A stretch of 26,427 nt of DNA, from the NCBI GenBank assembly GCA_900548735.1, contig URMC01000015.1, positions 1 through 26,427 of the forward strand. The letters run 5' to 3'. Origin of the DNA: an uncultured Eubacteriales bacterium (lineage in GTDB: Bacteria > Bacillota > Clostridia > Oscillospirales > CAG-272). The position numbers were made by a program, and so were the translations under genes. Below the pieces are notes generated by a model. That model ran no database searches, was not told the origin of the DNA, and worked only from the letters and a program-made list of their open reading frames with translations. This document shows, one piece after another, positions 8,153-15,002 of the stretch; position 1 is the stretch's first letter; each line of letters opens with the position of its first letter.

Positions 8153-8409
8153 GGCACTATCTAACCCATATTTTTGTGTAAAGTTTTTCGCGGGGGTGTA
8201 GGGGGATAAAAAACTCAAAATGAGTTTTTTATCCCCGACGACATTGGTCTCGGCGGCAGAAAGCCGCCGTTTTGCCACTGAAAAATCGAAAAAGCCAAAA
8301 CACAGGAGGCAAAAACGACCAAGATCGCATCAAAAATGCCGGATTCCCGACCGGCATTTTTGAGGGGCTGTTAAAAAACATCGTTTTTTAACAGCCCCTC
8401 CGCGTCCCC
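8153..8409. repeat. Gene-free convergent junction with four consecutive perfect hairpins
   Basis: With the terminator at 8118 this makes 317 bp without a gene between two convergent operons. Four hairpins follow each other. The first has a 15-bp stem, 8202-8216 with 8222-8236. The second has a 7-bp stem, 8251-8257 with 8263-8269, followed by four T. The third has an 11-bp stem, 8332-8342 with 8351-8361, flanked by A and T runs. The fourth has an 18-bp stem, 8362-8379 with 8383-8400, and a 3-base loop. The last two look like terminators for the minus-strand decarboxylase operon that ends at 8410. The first two are not needed for that. AGGAGG at 8304-8309 is not followed by a credible reading frame. 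Confidence 0.7.
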
Positions 8410-9807
8410 TCACACGCTGTGCACGCCGAGGGTGGCGTCCGCCGTGGCGGCGTCAATGCCGTACTTTTCGGCTTTTCTTGCCTCGAAAAACTTTTTTGCC
8501 ACAGGCTCAAAGAGCGCATAGGAAAGCACGTCCTCTTCCTGCTCCAGATACCCTGCCATCTTCGCACGTACCGCGTCCAGTTCCGGCGGGAGCAGGTCTG
8601 CGGGGCGGCAGGTGACGGGTTTCTCGTCCCCGATGATTTTCTTTACAAACGCAGGGTCAATGGGCATCGGCGTTTTGCCGTATTCGCCTCTCACCAACCC
8701 CTTAAATTCTTTGGTCACCATCTTGTAGCGCTCCCCGCCGATGATGTTGAACACTGCCTGAGTGCCCACAATCTGAGAGGACGGCGTGACCAGCGGGGGG
8801 TACCCCACGTCCGCGCGCACGCGCGGCACTTCGGCAAGCACCTCCGGCAACAGATCGGATTTGCCCGCCTGCGCCAACTGACTCATCAGGTTGGAAAGCA
8901 TACCGCCCGGCACCTGATAAAGAAGAGCGTTTACGTCCACTTTCAGCGCTTTGGGGTCAAGTAGCCCTTCTTTCAGGTACTTTTCCCGCAGCGGCGCGAA
9001 ATAATCGGTGATTTTATCCAGCTTGGCAAGGTCAATCCCCGTATCGTACGGCGTGCCCGCAAGGGTCGCCACGATGGTCTCTGTCGGGGGTTGGGAAGTG
9101 CCCATCGCCAGGGGGGAAATTGCGGTGTCCACGATGTCCACGCCCGCCTCTGCGGCTTTCAAAAGCGTCATAGAGGCAAGCCCCGCCGTGTAGTGGGTGT
9201 GCAGTTGAATCGGCACCTTGACCGTCTCTTTCAGCGCCTTGACCAAGTCATACGCGTCATACGGTTTCAGAAGCCCTGCCATATCCTTGATGCAGATGGA
9301 GTCCGCCCCCATTTCCTCCAACTGTTTGGCATACGCGGCATAGTATTCCAGCGTATAGGAGGGGCCGGTGGTATAGGAGAGCGCCGCCTGTACATGGCCG
9401 CCCTCTTTCTTGGCGGCGCGGATGGAGGTGGTGAGGTTGCGCGCGTCGTTCAGCGCGTCAAAAATGCGGAGAATGTCAATGCCGTTGGCAATCGACTTCT
9501 GCACGAAATATTCCACCACGTCATCGGGGTAATGGCGGTAGCCGAGGATGTTCTGCCCGCGGAACAGCATTTGCAGTTTGGTGTTTTTGACCCGCTCACG
9601 GATTTTGCGCAACCGCTCCCACGGGTCCTCGTTCAGGTAGCGCATGCACGCGTCAAACGTGGCGCCGCCCCATGCCTCCAAAGAATAGTAACCTACGTTA
9701 TCGAGGTCGGCTAAGATCGGCAGCATTTCCTCCGTCGTCATCCGTGTGGCAATCAGAGACTGATGCGCGTCACGAAGGACTGTTTCGGTAATTTTGATTT
9801 TCGACAT
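8410..9807 (-). CDS. oadA: Oxaloacetate decarboxylase alpha / pyruvate carboxylase subunit B-type carboxyltransferase
   Basis: This is a 465-residue carboxyltransferase of the 5S/OadA/PycB family, which moves the carboxyl group between oxaloacetate (or pyruvate) and biotin on a carrier protein. Signatures include TETVLRDAHQSL near the N-terminus with the metal-binding Asp13, AWGGATFDACMRYL at 45-58, LFRGQNILGYRHY at 81-93, and IKDMAGLL with Lys174, the lysine that is carbamylated in the family. LHTHYTAG supplies the metal ligands His203 and His205. The conserved PYC_OADA domain continues to the end. The C-terminal biotinyl domain found in one-piece OadA is absent; the biotin carrier is a separate gene in the operon (11018-11383). 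The start has AAAGGAG. It is the last gene of the operon and lies 16 bases downstream of oadB. Stand-alone PycB would need a biotin carboxylase partner, which is not present, so the decarboxylase role is preferred. Confidence 0.9.
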   Translation of the reverse strand: MSKIKITETVLRDAHQSLIATRMTTEEMLPILADLDNVGYYSLEAWGGATFDACMRYLNEDPWERLRKIRERVKNTKLQMLFRGQNILGYRHYPDDVVEYFVQKSIANGIDILRIFDALNDARNLTTSIRAAKKEGGHVQAALSYTTGPSYTLEYYAAYAKQLEEMGADSICIKDMAGLLKPYDAYDLVKALKETVKVPIQLHTHYTAGLASMTLLKAAEAGVDIVDTAISPLAMGTSQPPTETIVATLAGTPYDTGIDLAKLDKITDYFAPLREKYLKEGLLDPKALKVDVNALLYQVPGGMLSNLMSQLAQAGKSDLLPEVLAEVPRVRADVGYPPLVTPSSQIVGTQAVFNIIGGERYKMVTKEFKGLVRGEYGKTPMPIDPAFVKKIIGDEKPVTCRPADLLPPELDAVRAKMAGYLEQEEDVLSYALFEPVAKKFFEARKAEKYGIDAATADATLGVHSV

Positions 9808-9823
9808 ACCCTTTGCTCCTTTG

Positions 9824-11005
9824 TCAGAAATTCCAGGACAGGAACACCCCGGCGGCCACCGCCGAGCCGATCACGCCCGCCACGTTCGGACCCATGGCGT
9901 GCATCAGCAGGAAGTTGGAGGGATCCTCCTCCTGTCCCACTTTTTGCGCCACGCGCGCCGCCATCGGCACAGCGGACACCCCGGCGGAGCCGATCAGCGG
10001 ATTGATTTTGCCGTGCGTCACGGCGCACATCAATTTAGCGGTGAGAAGCCCGCCGATGGTGGAAACGCAGAATGCGGCAAGCCCGCACCCGATGATCGCC
10101 AGCGTCTGAACGCTGAGGAAGTTGGAGGCGGTAGCCGTGGCGCCCACGCTGAGCCCCAGCATAATCGTAACGATGTTAATCAGTTCGTTCTGTGCGGTTT
10201 TGGAAAGGCGGTCGGTCACGCCGCTGACGTTCAGCAGGTTTCCGAACATCAGGCACCCGACCAGCGGCACCGCGTCCGGCACAATCAGCGCCACGATAAA
10301 GGTCACCAGCACGGGGAAACAGACTTTCTCCACCTTGCTGACCTGCCGCAGGGTGGTCATGCGGATGGCACGCTCCTTTTTGGTAGTCAGCAGTTTCATA
10401 AACGGCGGCTGAATCAGCGGAATCAGCGCCATATAACTGTACGCCGCGATGGCGATTGCGCCAAGCAGCTGCGGCGCCAGCGCTTTGGTCACCAGGATGG
10501 CGGTCGGTCCGTCCGCGCCGCCGATGATCCCGATTGCCGCGGCTTCCTGCGGGGTGAAAAGCCCGGAGAGAAGCGCAAAACCAAACGCCACAAACACGCC
10601 AAGTTGCGCGCCCGCACCGATCAACAGACTTTTCGGGTTCGCAATCAGGGGTGAGAAATCGGTCATTGCGCCGATACCGATAAAAATCAGGCACGGGTAG
10701 ATTCCCAATTTAACGCCCAGGTACAGCAGGTCAATCAGCCCGCCCTCGTGCAGCACCTTGCCGAAATCCACGTCGGCGGTGCCGATAAAGAACTCGGCAT
10801 GAAACATCCCCGCGCCGGGCAGGTTGGTCAGCAACATCCCGATGGCGATGGGCAAAAGCAACAGCGGCTCATACCCCTTCACCACGGCAAGGTAAACCAA
10901 CACCGCCGCGATGATGTACATCACAACGGGCTGCCACCAGTCGGGGTTGCTGAAAAGCCGGGCAATACCCGTGCTTTCCAGGAAGTTCTGAATACTCTCT
11001 AACAT
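9824..11005 (-). CDS. oadB: Sodium ion-translocating decarboxylase, beta subunit
   Basis: This is the membrane subunit (393 residues, about ten hydrophobic segments) that decarboxylates carboxybiotin and couples the released energy to export of Na+. Family landmarks visible are the N-terminal LLPIAIGMLLTNLP region, IGIGAMTDFSPLIANP, IGIIGGADGPTAI in the middle, MLGLSVGATATASNFL, and the conserved C-terminal SAVPMAARVAQ and HAMGPNVAGVIGS segments. These are shared by OadB, MmdB and GcdB, so the beta subunit alone does not tell which acyl substrate is used. The Met at 11005 follows GGAGG with 5-base spacing. It sits between the biotin carrier gene (12 bases upstream) and oadA (16 bases downstream). 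Confidence 0.95.
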   Translation of the reverse strand: MLESIQNFLESTGIARLFSNPDWWQPVVMYIIAAVLVYLAVVKGYEPLLLLPIAIGMLLTNLPGAGMFHAEFFIGTADVDFGKVLHEGGLIDLLYLGVKLGIYPCLIFIGIGAMTDFSPLIANPKSLLIGAGAQLGVFVAFGFALLSGLFTPQEAAAIGIIGGADGPTAILVTKALAPQLLGAIAIAAYSYMALIPLIQPPFMKLLTTKKERAIRMTTLRQVSKVEKVCFPVLVTFIVALIVPDAVPLVGCLMFGNLLNVSGVTDRLSKTAQNELINIVTIMLGLSVGATATASNFLSVQTLAIIGCGLAAFCVSTIGGLLTAKLMCAVTHGKINPLIGSAGVSAVPMAARVAQKVGQEEDPSNFLLMHAMGPNVAGVIGSAVAAGVFLSWNF

Positions 11006-11017
11006 GAGTGCCTCCGG

Positions 11018-11383
11018 TCAGCGAAGCGTAAACAGCACTTCGTCGGTTGTAACCGACGCGCCCTGCGCCACCAACACGGCAGCCACGGTGCCGTCGGCAG
11101 GGGCGCAGATGTCGTTTTCCATCTTCATGGCTTCCAGCACGCACAGCACATCGCCGCGCTTTACGGCGTCACCGGCTTTGAAGTTAATCTTATTGATTGT
11201 GCCCGGCATCGGTGCCGCCACAGAAGTGCCGCCGGCAGGCGCGGCGGGAGCCGCCGCCTTGGGAGCGGCAGGAGCCGCCACGGGGGTAGCGAGCGGTACG
11301 GGGTTTGCGGCGGGAACCGAATTCAGTTCCTCCACTGTGACCTGATAAACAACACCGTTTACGGTGACCTGATAATTTTTCAT
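11018..11383 (-). CDS. Biotin carboxyl carrier protein (gamma/1.3S type)
   Basis: This 121-residue protein carries biotin between the carboxyltransferase and the OadB pump. It begins MKNYQVTVNGVVYQVTVEEL, the usual start of decarboxylase carriers. A flexible Ala/Pro-rich linker runs at about residues 24-56, and a biotinyl domain covers 57-121. The biotinylation site is EAMKM with Lys87. APMPGTINKI and the C-terminal VLFTLR strand fit the family. I chose the Met at 11383; the longer open frame back to 11530 overlaps the oadG coding region in another frame. The ribosome site is mediocre (AGGCAGG), so coupling to upstream oadG translation (19-base gap) may matter. It probably serves both carboxyltransferases of the operon, since no second carrier is visible. 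Confidence 0.93.
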   Translation of the reverse strand: MKNYQVTVNGVVYQVTVEELNSVPAANPVPLATPVAAPAAPKAAAPAAPAGGTSVAAPMPGTINKINFKAGDAVKRGDVLCVLEAMKMENDICAPADGTVAAVLVAQGASVTTDEVLFTLR

Positions 11384-11402
11384 CTTTTTTTGCCTGCCTT
11401 TC

Positions 11403-11759
11403 TCAGTTTTTGCCGCGCTTGGCGGTATTGATTTTACGGAACGAAACCACGCGGAACGCGGGCGTCTGCCCGCCGTTTTCCTCCGCCAGCGCGGCGGAAA
11501 TCGCCGCGGTAATCGCGGCAACCACCGCACCCTGATCTTGTGCCGGCGCTTCGGTTACAGCCGCCGGAGTATTTTCTTTTTCCGCGGGCTTTTTGCGCTT
11601 TTGCATCGCCTCTGTGCCAAGGCGGAAGAGCACCAGCGCCCCCCACAGGATGATCAGCGCCGCAAAAACCGTGCCCATCCCGATGAGAATCATTCTCCCG
11701 AAATATGCGGCGCGCTCCCCGAAAGTCATCGTGGTCGCCGCCAGAATTGCACCGTTCAT
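11403..11759 (-). CDS. OadG-family subunit (decarboxylase gamma/delta)
   Basis: This small membrane protein (118 residues) is the assembly or anchor subunit of sodium-pumping decarboxylases. It has one N-terminal membrane helix (about residues 22-43, GMGTVFAALIILWGALVLF) ending in positive charges. A Lys/Glu/Ala-rich cytoplasmic linker follows, then VVAAITAAISAAL and a C-terminal FRVVSFRKI segment. This layout is typical of clostridial OadG or MmdD proteins. The Met at 11759, rather than the one at 11792 inside the upstream gene, is chosen because GAGGTG precedes it. Sequence conservation in this family is low, so the call leans on the operon position between a carboxyltransferase and the biotin carrier as well as the membrane topology. 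Confidence 0.82.
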   Translation of the reverse strand: MNGAILAATTMTFGERAAYFGRMILIGMGTVFAALIILWGALVLFRLGTEAMQKRKKPAEKENTPAAVTEAPAQDQGAVVAAITAAISAALAEENGGQTPAFRVVSFRKINTAKRGKN

Positions 11760-11769
11760 AAAAAGCACC

Positions 11770-13089
11770 TCAAAGCGCCTGCCGGTCGGCAAGCATATAC
11801 ACAGCGGAAATCAGCCTTGCACGGAGTTCCGCGCCGGGGATGATATCGTCCACCTCTCCGGTGGCGGCGGCGTTTTCCGCCGTGGCAACGGTTTCTTTCC
11901 ACTCGGTTTCAAGCGCCTCACGGCTGACGGTCCCGCTGATGCGGTCGTTCCAAAGGAATGCCACGCCGGTTTCGGCACGCAGCGCCGCAATCTCGGCACC
12001 GGGCAGGGCAAGCACCATATCGGCACCCAGGCGCCGTGCGCCGCCGAACAGGAACCCCGCGCCGATCGCTTTGCCGGTCAGCGCCACGATTTTGGCGTTT
12101 TCGGTCTGATTCCACGCAAGGGTCAGCGCCGGCAGAGCCTGCAACAATTCCGCGTTTTCCTCTCCCGCGGCAAAGCCGCCGCAGTTGACAAAGCTGACCA
12201 CCGGGAGCGAAAACGCCCCGGCAAAGTTCAGAATCGCCGTCATTTTGCGCACACCGGCAAGGGTCAGTTCCCCGTCGATGGCAATGACTGCGGCACTGCA
12301 CCCGCCAAGGAGTGCAAAGCCGACTTTGGTTTCCTCGCCCGCGCCGTCAGACAGGGTCAGCAGATGCCCCGCGTCCGCCACGGCGTTCAGCGCCTCGACA
12401 GCGCCAAGGGATTCCGCCTCCGGCAATGCCCGGTTGATGTCATCCGTGCTGATATCCGCAGGCGTGCCGCTGTCGGCGTTATCCGGCAGGAAGGAAAGGA
12501 GCGTGCGCACCAGGGCAAACGCTTCCGCCTCGTCGGCGGCAAGGATTGCCGCGGCGCCGTTTGCAAACAGTTCCTCTGCGCAACCGGTGCGGTCTTTTTG
12601 GGGGTGTGCGGTCGGCAGATACATCCGGCTTTCGTTTTTCACCGCCACGGTGAAGTCAAACAGCCCGGCTACCGCCGCCATCGTGCCCACGCACGCGCCG
12701 CAGATCACCGCAATCTGCGGGATTTTGCCTTTGGCGTTTGCCGCGGCGGAAAGCAGCGTTGCATACCCGCCCAGCGCCGCCGCGCCGTCAAATACCACGG
12801 CGCCCGCGCTGTCAAACATCCCGATCACGGGTGCGCCCGCGCGCAAGGCTTTTTCGTAAAGATCCGCAATTTTCGCGGCGTGGCTCGCGTCTACCGCGCC
12901 TTTCATCGCCGCCGCGTCCTCGGCAAAGGCAAAGATCAGTCTGCCCTCTACCGCGCCGTAGCCGCACACCACGCCGGACTCTGCCTCCGGGTGCCCGGGG
13001 CGGCGCAGATACGCGCCAAGCTCGACAAAAGTTCCGGCGTCAAACAAGGTAACAAGCCGTTCTTTTGCCGGTGAATTTGTTTTTTCCAT
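11770..13089 (-). CDS. Acyl-CoA carboxyltransferase (methylmalonyl-CoA decarboxylase alpha / 12S-like), divergent
   Basis: This is a 439-residue protein of the Carboxyl_trans family, which moves a carboxyl group between an acyl-CoA and biotin. N-terminal AKERLVTLFDAGTFVELGAY and C-terminal FGGARRLGADMVLALPGAEIAALRAE match the two halves of 12S, MmdA and PccB proteins. It is shorter than the usual 500-520. The first oxyanion motif, DSGGAR in typical members, reads DSAGAV here, so a key Gly and Arg are replaced. That could mean an unusual substrate or reduced activity. The Met at 13089 is preceded by GGAGG; the longer frame to 13149 has no ribosome site. It is the first gene of the decarboxylase operon (carboxyltransferase, oadG, biotin carrier, oadB, oadA). 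I could not find a convincing -35/-10 pair in the A/T-rich 100 bases upstream, although TAAAAT at 13169-13174 is a possible -10. Confidence 0.82.
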   Translation of the reverse strand: MEKTNSPAKERLVTLFDAGTFVELGAYLRRPGHPEAESGVVCGYGAVEGRLIFAFAEDAAAMKGAVDASHAAKIADLYEKALRAGAPVIGMFDSAGAVVFDGAAALGGYATLLSAAANAKGKIPQIAVICGACVGTMAAVAGLFDFTVAVKNESRMYLPTAHPQKDRTGCAEELFANGAAAILAADEAEAFALVRTLLSFLPDNADSGTPADISTDDINRALPEAESLGAVEALNAVADAGHLLTLSDGAGEETKVGFALLGGCSAAVIAIDGELTLAGVRKMTAILNFAGAFSLPVVSFVNCGGFAAGEENAELLQALPALTLAWNQTENAKIVALTGKAIGAGFLFGGARRLGADMVLALPGAEIAALRAETGVAFLWNDRISGTVSREALETEWKETVATAENAAATGEVDDIIPGAELRARLISAVYMLADRQAL

Positions 13090-13295
13090 ACTGTCCTCCA
13101 AACGGGAAAAAGCCCGGTTTCCGGCGCCCGAAAGCGCCCGTCGTATCAAACAACCTTCTTCCCCAAATTACCATAATTTTACCACAAAACGAACAAAACA
13201 GTGCATGATTTTCTGCATTTTCTTTGTTAACATTCTATGAAGTTCGTTTATTTTTTAACGCGCGTTGCAAATTTTCAATTTTTTTCAAAAAAGGG

Positions 13296-13324
13296 TTGCA
13301 TTTTGCCATGGAATGTGTTATACT
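13296..13324 (+). promoter_or_regulatory. Promoter of tRNA-Val
   Basis: TTGCAT (13296-13301), a 17-base spacer and TATACT (13319-13324) lie 30 bases upstream of the tRNA 5' end. This is a good sigma-A match at the right distance. Confidence 0.8.
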
Positions 13325-13354
13325 ATCATCCGTGACAGCGTAAAAACTGCCTGC

Positions 13355-13431
13355 GGAGGCATAGCTCAGCTGGTTAGAGCGCATGCTTGACATGCATGAG
13401 GTCATTGGTTCGATCCCAACTGTCTCCACCA
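13355..13431 (+). tRNA. tRNA-Val (anticodon GAC)
   Basis: This 77-base cloverleaf includes an encoded CCA end. The acceptor stem GGAGGCA pairs with TGTCTCC. The D arm is GCTC/GAGC. The anticodon stem CATGC/GCATG encloses the loop TTGACAT, with GAC at 13389-13391 reading GUC and GUU valine codons. The T arm contains GGTTCGATCCC. The discriminator base is A. It is transcribed as a single tRNA, followed immediately by a terminator. Confidence 0.97.
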
Positions 13432-13433
13432 AA

Positions 13434-13465
13434 TCAAAAAAGCACGCGCACGCGTGCTTTTTTGA
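13434..13465 (+). terminator. Terminator after tRNA-Val
   Basis: AAAAAAGCACGCG and CGCGTGCTTTTTT form an A/T-flanked hairpin right after the CCA end. The stem can extend through AATC/GATT. The six T make a strong intrinsic terminator, only about 30 bases before rsmA. Confidence 0.9.
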
Positions 13466-13492
13466 TTTTATCACCGAAAGGACGAAAATGCG

Positions 13493-14359
13493 ATGAATCT
13501 TTGCGACACCCGCACCGTAAAAAATATTATGGAGGCTTTCGGGCTTCGTTTCCGCAAGGAGTTCGGGCAGAATTTTCTCACCGACCGCTCGGTTGTGGAG
13601 GAAATTGCCGAGCAGTGCACCGACACGGCGGACGGCACGATTCTGGAGATCGGCCCCGGCATCGGCACGCTGACGCGGGAGTTGGCGGCGCGCCACCGGG
13701 AGGTGGTGGCGCTGGAAATCGACCGCACGCTGATCCCGGCGCTGGCTTACACGCTGAGCGATTTCAAAAATGTGCGTGTGATCGAAGAGGACGCGATGAA
13801 AACCGATCTTGCGGCACTGCTTGCGCCGTATTTTGAAAAGGGCGCGGTTTCGGTGTGCGCAAATCTCCCTTATTATATCACGACCCCGATTCTGATGAAA
13901 CTGTTGGAAAGCCGCCTGCCCTTCCGGCATATTACAGTGATGGTGCAATCCGAGGTAGCGGACAGGCTCTGCGCCCCGGCGGGGGGAAAAGAATACGGTG
14001 CCATTACGGCGGTATTGGGGTATTACGGCGAGGCAACGCGGCTGTTCAAGGTCAGCGCGGCAAAATTTTTGCCCCCGCCGAAAGTGGATTCCGCCGTGGT
14101 GCAGATCCGGCTGTATGAAGAAAAACCGTATCATCCGAAGAATGAGGCGGTCTTTTTCCGCACGATCAAAGCGGCGTTTGAACAACGGCGCAAGACGTTG
14201 CCCAATGCGCTTTCGGCGGGCTTTCCGGAACTTACTAAGGAGGATTGCACCAACCTGGTGATTGCGGCAGGACACCGCGCCGACGTCCGCGGCGAGCGGC
14301 TTTCCACCGCCGATTTTTGTAACCTTTCCGATTTGATTGCGGAAAGGTTAGAACAATAA
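13493..14359 (+). CDS. rsmA: 16S rRNA (adenine1518-N6/adenine1519-N6)-dimethyltransferase
   Basis: RsmA (KsgA) uses SAM to dimethylate two adjacent adenosines in helix 45 of 16S rRNA during small-subunit maturation. The 288-residue protein has KEFGQNFLTD at 22-31, the SAM-binding EIGPGIGTLT at 52-61, the acidic ALEID after strand 2, and the catalytic NLPYY at 124-128. All are diagnostic. The C-terminal helical domain is complete. Loss of this enzyme is known to give kasugamycin resistance in bacteria. The gene lies just after the tRNA-Val terminator, with no promoter seen between them, so it may depend on read-through. Its start at 13493 overlaps a two-codon frame (ATG CGA TGA, 13488-13496), and AAAGGA is better spaced for that mini-frame than for rsmA. 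Confidence 0.95.
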   Translation: MNLCDTRTVKNIMEAFGLRFRKEFGQNFLTDRSVVEEIAEQCTDTADGTILEIGPGIGTLTRELAARHREVVALEIDRTLIPALAYTLSDFKNVRVIEEDAMKTDLAALLAPYFEKGAVSVCANLPYYITTPILMKLLESRLPFRHITVMVQSEVADRLCAPAGGKEYGAITAVLGYYGEATRLFKVSAAKFLPPPKVDSAVVQIRLYEEKPYHPKNEAVFFRTIKAAFEQRRKTLPNALSAGFPELTKEDCTNLVIAAGHRADVRGERLSTADFCNLSDLIAERLEQ

Positions 14360-14475
14360 ACGGCGCGCCCAACATCCCGGCGCCGCCTTGCGGCGGGGCT
14401 AATAGGCTGATATGATGCTTTGGGTGCACTCGCCCGACATTCCGGCGGCAGTTGCCGAAAAGTTTTTGCGGGAGT

Positions 14476-14509
14476 CAAGAGGGGGCTTTTTTCAAAAAGC
14501 CCCCTCTTG
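14476..14509 (+). terminator. Long perfect hairpin downstream of rsmA
   Basis: CAAGAGGGGGCTTTTT (14476-14491) pairs perfectly with 14494-14509. The T run is inside the stem, and no T tract follows on the plus strand. It is therefore not a textbook terminator, but it is the best candidate for ending the rsmA transcript about 115 bases past the stop. Confidence 0.5.
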
Positions 14510-14538
14510 CGCGTCTCCTTTACGGCATTTTCTTTTTG

Positions 14539-14580
14539 TTTCTTTTTCTTTTGTGCCTACCTGCTCAAAAGAAAAAGAAA
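14539..14580. repeat. Inverted repeat of poly-pyrimidine and poly-purine arms
   Basis: TTTCTTTTTCTTTT (14539-14552) is the exact reverse complement of 14567-14580, with a 14-base loop. Function unknown. It could be a second terminator-like structure after rsmA or a remnant of an intergenic element. Confidence 0.55.
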
Positions 14581-14769
14581 GACTATGAAATTTGATGTTG
14601 GAATGGAAAGAGTAACTTTACGTCAGGGCGGGAGGATATGAGTTGTCGCAAAGCGACAACCACCGCCACCTACGGGGTTTGGTGCGAACATTCGCTGTAT
14701 GCACCCAACTGACTCTGAAAGCTGCACCGCAGGTGCCGACCATTGGTCGCCCCTACCTGACAAAAAACA

Positions 14770-14905
14770 ATATCCGCAGGGGTGTGGGTTTCCCCTCCCG
14801 TTGTTTGGAATTTACGCTTTGTTCCCCGCAGGGCACGGGGCTTGCCCGTACCCTGCGGTCGGCAAAGCGCAAAGTCCAAGCAATGCAAAAAAACGGTGCG
14901 GATAT
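14770..14905. repeat. Large imperfect inverted repeat (136 bp), possible palindromic element or structured RNA
   Basis: The core arms are 14801-14839 and 14845-14883. They can fold into one long hairpin of about 39 positions with only a few mismatches and several G-T pairs. The strongest blocks are CCGCAGGG (14826-14833 with 14851-14858), CGCTTTG (14815-14821 with 14863-14869) and the apex ACGGG/CCCGT. Farther out, ATATCCGCA (14770-14778) pairs exactly with TGCGGATAT (14897-14905) across internal loops of 22 and 13 bases. The compensating G-T pairs are consistent with selection on RNA structure, but a decayed palindromic mobile element (REP or MITE type) is equally possible. No transposase is present. 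Confidence 0.6.
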
Positions 14906-14920
14906 CACACGTCCCTTGGC

Positions 14921-14957
14921 AAAAATCCCGCCCCGTGCACCTCGTGCACGGGGCGGG
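14921..14957 (-). terminator. Terminator of queT
   Basis: On the minus strand a perfect 14-bp stem (CCCGCCCCGTGCAC and GTGCACGGGGCGGG, 14927-14940 with 14944-14957) is followed by A and five T. A second hairpin at 14964-15004, with the palindrome CCATTCGCGAATGG-like core interrupted by small bulges, lies between it and the queT stop and overlaps the stop codon. Confidence 0.8.
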
Positions 14958-15002
14958 GCTTTTAAGGCACACCGCGCCATTCGCGAATGGTGCGGTGATG
15001 CC

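Larger units (their letters stand above)
14360..15002. other. 643-bp gene-free region rich in inverted repeats
   Basis: No credible gene is seen on either strand. The open frames that cross it have no ribosome site, unusual composition and inverted-repeat mirror images of each other. It holds a 16-bp stem (14476-14491 with 14494-14509), probably the end of the rsmA transcript. A 14-bp pyrimidine/purine stem follows (14539-14552 with 14567-14580), then an 8-bp stem (14642-14649 with 14653-14660), the large imperfect inverted repeat at 14770-14905, and two hairpins at the queT end. The stretch 14400-14640 also carries A/T-rich tracts unlike the flanking genes. Confidence 0.75.

Noticed and set aside
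8304..8373. Small ORF after AGGAGG in the hairpin cluster
   Set aside because: The first ATG is more than 20 bases from the ribosome-like site and gives only about a dozen codons made of a hairpin arm.
11593..13074. 493-codon plus-strand open frame opposite the carboxyltransferase
   Set aside because: No ribosome site, biased composition; the minus strand holds a conserved operon gene.
14770..14905. Integron attC site or miniature transposon as a firm call
   Set aside because: The imperfect palindrome resembles such sites in shape, but no integrase, core recombination triplets or target-site duplications could be shown, so it is reported only as a repeat.
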